From: Rhizobium sp. FKL33
GTDB taxonomy: Bacteria > Pseudomonadota > Alphaproteobacteria > Rhizobiales > Rhizobiaceae
Length of the DNA stretch: 64,000 nucleotides
Direction: 5' to 3'
NCBI RefSeq assembly: GCF_005222915.1
Contig: NZ_STFX01000052.1
Location: 56,479-120,478, forward strand
Both the position numbers and the translations under genes were made by a program. Shown here in pieces: positions 58,144-64,000 of this stretch (its first letter is position 1; the number at the start of each line of letters is the position of its first letter). The notes beneath the pieces are model-generated. The model had not been told where the DNA came from. It did no database searches and saw only the letters and a list, made by a program, of their open reading frames with translations.

Positions 58144-58615
58144 CCTTTTCGAAACGGCGTTCGAATTCCTGGCGCAGGGCCCGGCGCTCCAGCGCGGCCT
58201 TTTCACGACGCATCTTGACGTCGCTGTCCAGGGAAAGCTTCGGCACCGACGTCGGTTTGCCCGCAGCGTCGACCGCCACCATGGTGAAATAGCAGGAATT
58301 GGTGTGCCGGCGTTCGCCGCTTCGGATATCCTCGGCCTCGACGCGGATGCCAATTTCCATCGAGGTGCGGCCGGCATAGTTCACCGAGGCGCGGAAGGTC
58401 ACGAGTTCGCCGACATGGATCGGCTGGCGGAACACGACCTGATCGACCGACAGCGTCACCGCATATTGCTGGGAGAAGCGCGAGGCGCAGGAATAGGCGA
58501 CCCGGTCGAGCAGATTGAGCAGCGCGCCGCCATGCACCTTGCCGGAAAAATTCGCCATGTCGGGCGTCATCAGCACGACCATTTCCAACTGGCTCGGATC
58601 ATGCGCGCGGTCCAT
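58127..58615 (-). CDS. Acyl-CoA thioesterase (hotdog, YciA/ACOT type)
   Basis: A 162-residue hotdog-fold acyl-CoA hydrolase: MVVLMTPDMANFSGKVHGGALLNLLDRVAYSCASRFSQQYAVTL (in part) has the catalytic-region HGGALL motif, then VFRQPIHVGELVTFRASVNYAGRTSMEIGIRV and NSCYFTMVAVD. This is the ACOT/YciA group with broad acyl-CoA specificity. The C-terminus is a charged helix (REKAALERRALRQEFERRFEK). Its 3' end overlaps the RES toxin gene by 17 bases, an arrangement suggesting that the toxin-antitoxin pair was inserted here. Confidence 0.92.
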   Translation of the reverse strand: MDRAHDPSQLEMVVLMTPDMANFSGKVHGGALLNLLDRVAYSCASRFSQQYAVTLSVDQVVFRQPIHVGELVTFRASVNYAGRTSMEIGIRVEAEDIRSGERRHTNSCYFTMVAVDAAGKPTSVPKLSLDSDVKMRREKAALERRALRQEFERRFEKVKAGE

Positions 58616-58784
58616 GGCTCATCCTTTCGCAACTGCAGCATTTAGAATGGTTTTAATCGGAGAATGATCGAACGAAAAGGCTGACAGGCAAATTGTTTTT
58701 CATTGAACCTCCACACCGCCATTGATAGCGTTTAGCTGGAACGATTTTTGCAAACTCCTGTTGCGATAACACTGTTGGATTTTC

Positions 58785-59090
58785 ATGCGTATTTTCACTG
58801 AATGGCTGCGTCGAGCGGCTTCGATCCTTCCTCTTGCGGTCTTTCTTGCGTCCTGCATGGGGCCCCCGCCGACTGGTAAGGTCATGGTCACCACCAACGG
58901 CGCTGGGCAAGTGCAAAGCATCGTGGTCAGCAAAAGCACCGGCGATCCAAAAGCGGACAAGCGCGCTTTGCTGTTCGTGAAGAACACCTTCGCACAGCGC
59001 GTGCCTCATCCCCGGGCGCGCCACCGATATGTCTACCCGGTGGCGATTGCGACAACCGGCCAGTATGGATTGAGGGTTAGTTTGTTCTAG
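58785..59090 (+). CDS. Small lipoprotein with TonB-C-like tail
   Basis: A 101-residue lipoprotein: signal peptide with lipobox LASC (Cys24). The mature part, VVSKSTGDPKADKRALLFVKNTFAQRVPHPRARHRYVYPVAI, has the register of the C-terminal domain of TonB (an S-G-x-x-x-D-x-A-A-L-x-x-v pattern ending in the P-x-P-like segment), but the membrane helix and periplasmic Pro-linker are missing. It may be a TonB-C-fold protein anchored in a membrane. It could also be an unrelated small lipoprotein. It stands alone between convergent genes. Confidence 0.65.
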   Translation: MRIFTEWLRRAASILPLAVFLASCMGPPPTGKVMVTTNGAGQVQSIVVSKSTGDPKADKRALLFVKNTFAQRVPHPRARHRYVYPVAIATTGQYGLRVSLF

Positions 59091-59147
59091 CTACAAAGTA
59101 TGCGCATGAGCGCCGCGTCTCGCGGCGCACGCCAGCTAGGCCTCGCC

Positions 59148-60977
59148 TCACCCCAAGGGCGCCGTCGCCCGCTTCAGCCAGGTCTTGGCCGCCTCGTCCT
59201 CGATCAGCGGCAGGAGTTTCTCGCGCGTCTCGGCGTGATAGGCGTCGAGCCACAAGAGTTCCTCGCGCGTCAGCATATGCGAGAGGATCAGGCGACGGTC
59301 GATCGGGCAGAAGGTCAGCGTCTCGAAGCCCAGCATCGGCCGATCGCCGCCCTCGATCATTTCAGGCTCGGTGACATAGATGAGGTTTTCGATGCGGACA
59401 CCATAAGCGCCCGGCCGGTAGAAGCCGGGCTCGTTGGACAGGATCATGCCCGATAGCAGTTCCTGCATGGCGGCGCGGGAAATGCGCTGCGGACCCTCAT
59501 GCACCGAGAGATAGGAGCCGACGCCATGGCCCGTGCCGTGGCCGTAATCGGCGCCCGCCTTCCAGAGCGCGATGCGGGCGAGCGGATCGAGATCGACGCC
59601 GCGCGTGCCCTTGGGGAAACGCGCGGTGGAAATGGCGATCATGCCCTTCAGCACCAGCGTGAAAAACCGCTTCTGCTCCTCGGGAACCTCGCCGATGGCG
59701 ATGGTGCGGGTGATGTCGGTGGTGCCGTTGATATATTGACCGCCGGAATCGAGCAGGAACATCTCGCCCGAACGGAATTTGCGGTTGGTCGGTTCGGTGA
59801 CGCGGTAGTGGATGATGGCGGCGTTTTCGCCCGCCCCCGAGATCGTGTCGAAGGAAATATCCTTGAGCGGGTTCTGCATCCGCTCGCCGACCCGGACGCG
59901 CGAAGCCTCCAACGCCTTGACCGCCGTGATCTCGTCGAGGCTGTCGAGCGCCTGCGCGTCGAGCCAGGCGAGGAATTCCACCATGGCCGCGCCATCCTGC
60001 AGATGCGCTTTCAGCGAGCCGGCGAGCTCGGCGACGTTCTTGCGCGCGCGCGGCAATTTCGCCGGGTCGTCCCCGGCCATCACCACACCGCCCAACGCCT
60101 CGATCAACAGATGCAACGCATAAGGCGCGAGATCCGGATCGAGCATCACCGGGCCTGAGGCCGCCGCCGACGTCAGGCTCGCGGCGAAGGCTGCAGGCTC
60201 CTTCTGCTCGGCCATCTGGGCGAGATAGGCGCGGGCTTCGATCCCGGTCTTGCGGGCGTCGAGAAAGATCTGCGCCTCGCCCGAGGCGTGGATGATGGCG
60301 CGCGCCAGGGGATGCGGCGTATGCGGCACATCCTGTCCACGGATATTGAAGGTCCAGGCCACCGAAGAGGGATCGGTGAGCGCGACCGCGCTTGCGCCCT
60401 TCTCTGAGACCAGCGCGGCGATGCGTGCGATCTTGTCGACCGCCAGTTCGCCGGCATGGTCCAACTGCTGGATCGTCACCGCGCCGAGCGGCTCGGCGGG
60501 ACGATCGTCCCAGATCGCATCGAGCGGATTGGTCTCGAGCATCACCAGTTCGCCGCCGCGCGCGCCAAGCGTCTTTGCGAGCTTGTCGATCTCCGCCTTG
60601 GTGTGAACCCAGGGATCGACGCCGAGGCGAAGCCGGTTCGGGCCGTTCTTCTCCAGCCATTTCTGCGGCGGCTCGCCGACCAGATCGCCGCCGGTGAACA
60701 CCGCGCCGTCCACCTGTTCCTTGAGCTGGGTGGTGTAGCGGCCATCCACGAAGACCACGGCTTCGTCCTTGAGGATCAGCGCCACGCCCGCCGAGCCAGT
60801 GAAGCCGGTCAGCCAGGCCAACCGCTCGGTCGACGCCGGCACATATTCGCCCTGGAACTCGTCGGCGCGCGGCACGAGAAAGCCGTCCACACCCAGCTCC
60901 GCGAGCTTCGCCCTCAGCCGCGCGACGCGCTCGGCGCCAAATTGCGGATCGGCGGTGGTTTCGAAAGTCTGGAACAT
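59148..60977 (-). CDS. Xaa-Pro aminopeptidase (aminopeptidase P, M24B)
   Basis: A 609-residue aminopeptidase P of the long type, with two creatinase N-terminal domains (about 15-150 and 175-320) and a C-terminal M24 pita-bread domain. Metal ligands are in FLLDSGGQYINGTTDITRT (two Asp), GHGTGHGVGSYLSVHEGP (His), ILSNEPGFY (Glu) and RIENLIYV (Glu). It removes N-terminal residues next to proline from peptides. Start at 60977 (MFQTFETTAD) follows CCGGAG. No export signal. Length matches eukaryotic-like APP1, longer than E. coli PepP. Confidence 0.95.
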   Translation of the reverse strand: MFQTFETTADPQFGAERVARLRAKLAELGVDGFLVPRADEFQGEYVPASTERLAWLTGFTGSAGVALILKDEAVVFVDGRYTTQLKEQVDGAVFTGGDLVGEPPQKWLEKNGPNRLRLGVDPWVHTKAEIDKLAKTLGARGGELVMLETNPLDAIWDDRPAEPLGAVTIQQLDHAGELAVDKIARIAALVSEKGASAVALTDPSSVAWTFNIRGQDVPHTPHPLARAIIHASGEAQIFLDARKTGIEARAYLAQMAEQKEPAAFAASLTSAAASGPVMLDPDLAPYALHLLIEALGGVVMAGDDPAKLPRARKNVAELAGSLKAHLQDGAAMVEFLAWLDAQALDSLDEITAVKALEASRVRVGERMQNPLKDISFDTISGAGENAAIIHYRVTEPTNRKFRSGEMFLLDSGGQYINGTTDITRTIAIGEVPEEQKRFFTLVLKGMIAISTARFPKGTRGVDLDPLARIALWKAGADYGHGTGHGVGSYLSVHEGPQRISRAAMQELLSGMILSNEPGFYRPGAYGVRIENLIYVTEPEMIEGGDRPMLGFETLTFCPIDRRLILSHMLTREELLWLDAYHAETREKLLPLIEDEAAKTWLKRATAPLG

Positions 60978-61213
60978 GGCGCACTCCGGCGGATCGGGAA
61001 ATCGGTCGCCTCTGTTTAACGCCGAGTCGGGCCCATGGGAACACGGCGCTGGCGAAAGGGCCAAAGCGTCGCGGAATAATGAAAAACTGTCACATCAGCT
61101 GTCTGGAGCCGGGAAAACCTTAACAAAAGGTTAACGACGCCAGTTTCGTACAATCCTCGCGGCGCAGGGTTTTGCAAAGACAGCCCAAGGGCGACTCGAC
61201 GGAAGGACATGAG

Positions 61214-61522
61214 ATGGGAATGATCAGCTCACTCGGATCCCCGCTTATCGGCGGGTATTACCCGACATATTTTCAGAACCAGCGTGGCGCGGTGAGCGAC
61301 GGCTTCAACCAGGCCGTCGACCAGACCACAGACGACACGCCGCGCGGCCGCGGCGCGGCCCAGACGATGACCGCCAACGATTGGTCGGAGGACGACGCCG
61401 AACAGCGCGCAGCAGCCGTGCAGCAGGTGGAAGAGCCGACTGAAGACGTGGTGGAAACCAGCGAGGAACTCGCCGCGCTCGAAAGCGAACTCGACGAATT
61501 GCTGTCGGTGTTCCTACGGTAA
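61214..61522 (+). CDS. Hypothetical acidic protein
   Basis: A 102-residue protein: MGMISSLGSPLIGGYYPTYFQNQRGAVSDGFNQ, then an acidic low-complexity part (DDAEQRAAAVQQVEEPTEDVVETSEELAALESELDELLSVFLR). The C-terminus is probably a single helix. No signal peptide or family recognised. The ribosome site GGAAGGA lies 8 bases before the ATG. It lies divergent from the aminopeptidase and converges with ligA, only 2 bases from its stop. Confidence 0.65.
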   Translation: MGMISSLGSPLIGGYYPTYFQNQRGAVSDGFNQAVDQTTDDTPRGRGAAQTMTANDWSEDDAEQRAAAVQQVEEPTEDVVETSEELAALESELDELLSVFLR

Positions 61523-61524
61523 GC

Positions 61525-63777
<2,253 letters not shown>

Positions 63778-63838
63778 TCAACGGCTTTGAGGCTGGTGGG
63801 GGCACCTGACTGAGAAGCTCACAATGTTTCCCGCCGTC

Positions 63839-63910
63839 ATCCTCGGGCTTGTCCCGAGGATCTGCAAGTGGCTGATAGCTCATTCCATTTCGCCGCTCAG
63901 CAGATCCTCG
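63839..63910. repeat. Nested inverted repeat downstream of the window end, near ligA promoter
   Basis: ATCCTCGGG-CTTGT-CCCGAGGAT (63839-63861) is a perfect 9-bp stem. A larger inverted repeat pairs CGAGGATCTGC (63855-63865) with GCAGATCCTCG (63900-63910). The sequence resembles the CGTCATCCTCGGGCTTGTCCCGAGGATC palindromes scattered in rhizobial genomes. The rest of 63682-64000 shows no gene. Confidence 0.65.
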
Positions 63911-64000
63911 GCACAGGGCCACTGCTGTCCGGTTCAGCTCAGCGGCAGTGGCAAAGCCAACTGTCGCGGGTCTCGGGGCGGCGGTTCCGGGGGTGATTTG

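Overview
The window is a GC-rich stretch of an alphaproteobacterial chromosome, most likely from the order Hyphomicrobiales (Rhizobiales). Four things point there: a circularly permuted two-piece tmRNA next to an alpha-type SspB adaptor, the tightly coupled run thyA-folA-hflK-hflC-degP, a small-RNA locus with three hairpins whose loops carry the rhizobial anti-Shine-Dalgarno motif CCUCCUCCC, and small rhizobial families such as DUF4169. I cannot name the genus. No rRNA, tRNA, CRISPR array, prophage or insertion sequence was recognised. Most genes are housekeeping or ordinary accessory genes.

Layout, 1-20 kb: the window opens inside a BrnT toxin gene followed by its BrnA antitoxin and a GNAT acetyltransferase. 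On the minus strand thyA, folA, hflK, hflC and degP read as one block covering nucleotide synthesis and membrane/periplasmic protein quality control. The plus strand then carries ssrA (tmRNA), sspB and a DUF4169 gene, so the degradation tag and its ClpXP adaptor sit side by side. Next come a secreted serralysin-like metalloprotease, a hotdog protein, a D-lactate dehydrogenase, a 1200-residue AsmA-like protein, and an RND efflux pump (membrane fusion protein plus permease) with a small ribbon-helix-helix gene behind it.

20-36 kb: an adenosine/adenine deaminase; a UvrD-type helicase whose gene is interrupted in frame by a palindromic repeat; an FkbM methyltransferase; a pair of small secreted proteins, one HdeA-like and one with a clear VHL beta domain; a polysaccharide deacetylase; oligopeptidase B; a TadG-like vWA protein; a TacA-TacT toxin-antitoxin pair; a diheme cytochrome c with cytochrome c'; superoxide dismutase; and a MarR regulator.

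36-51 kb: a HerA-like ATPase, then a thinly coding patch, then a stress/detoxification district: PaiB-like, VOC, DUF1579 and DUF899 genes divergent from a MarR regulator, then ohr divergent from ohrR. These are followed by an L,D-transpeptidase, a BrnT/CopG toxin-antitoxin pair, a TMEM175-like channel, a Tat-exported beta-helix protein, creA, and an orphan cheW-mcp pair.

51-64 kb: sco and prmA, the sRNA locus, panC-panB, an unknown gene, azlC-azlD, a Xre-RES toxin-antitoxin pair, an acyl-CoA thioesterase, a small lipoprotein, an Xaa-Pro aminopeptidase, a small unknown protein and ligA.

The observations most worth follow-up are the secreted VHL-domain protein that keeps the hydroxyproline-pocket residues, the in-frame palindromic element in uvrD, the three-hairpin anti-SD sRNA, and four separate toxin-antitoxin modules, of which two show clear promoter/operator architecture. 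I do not see convincing evidence of a wholly new multi-gene system.
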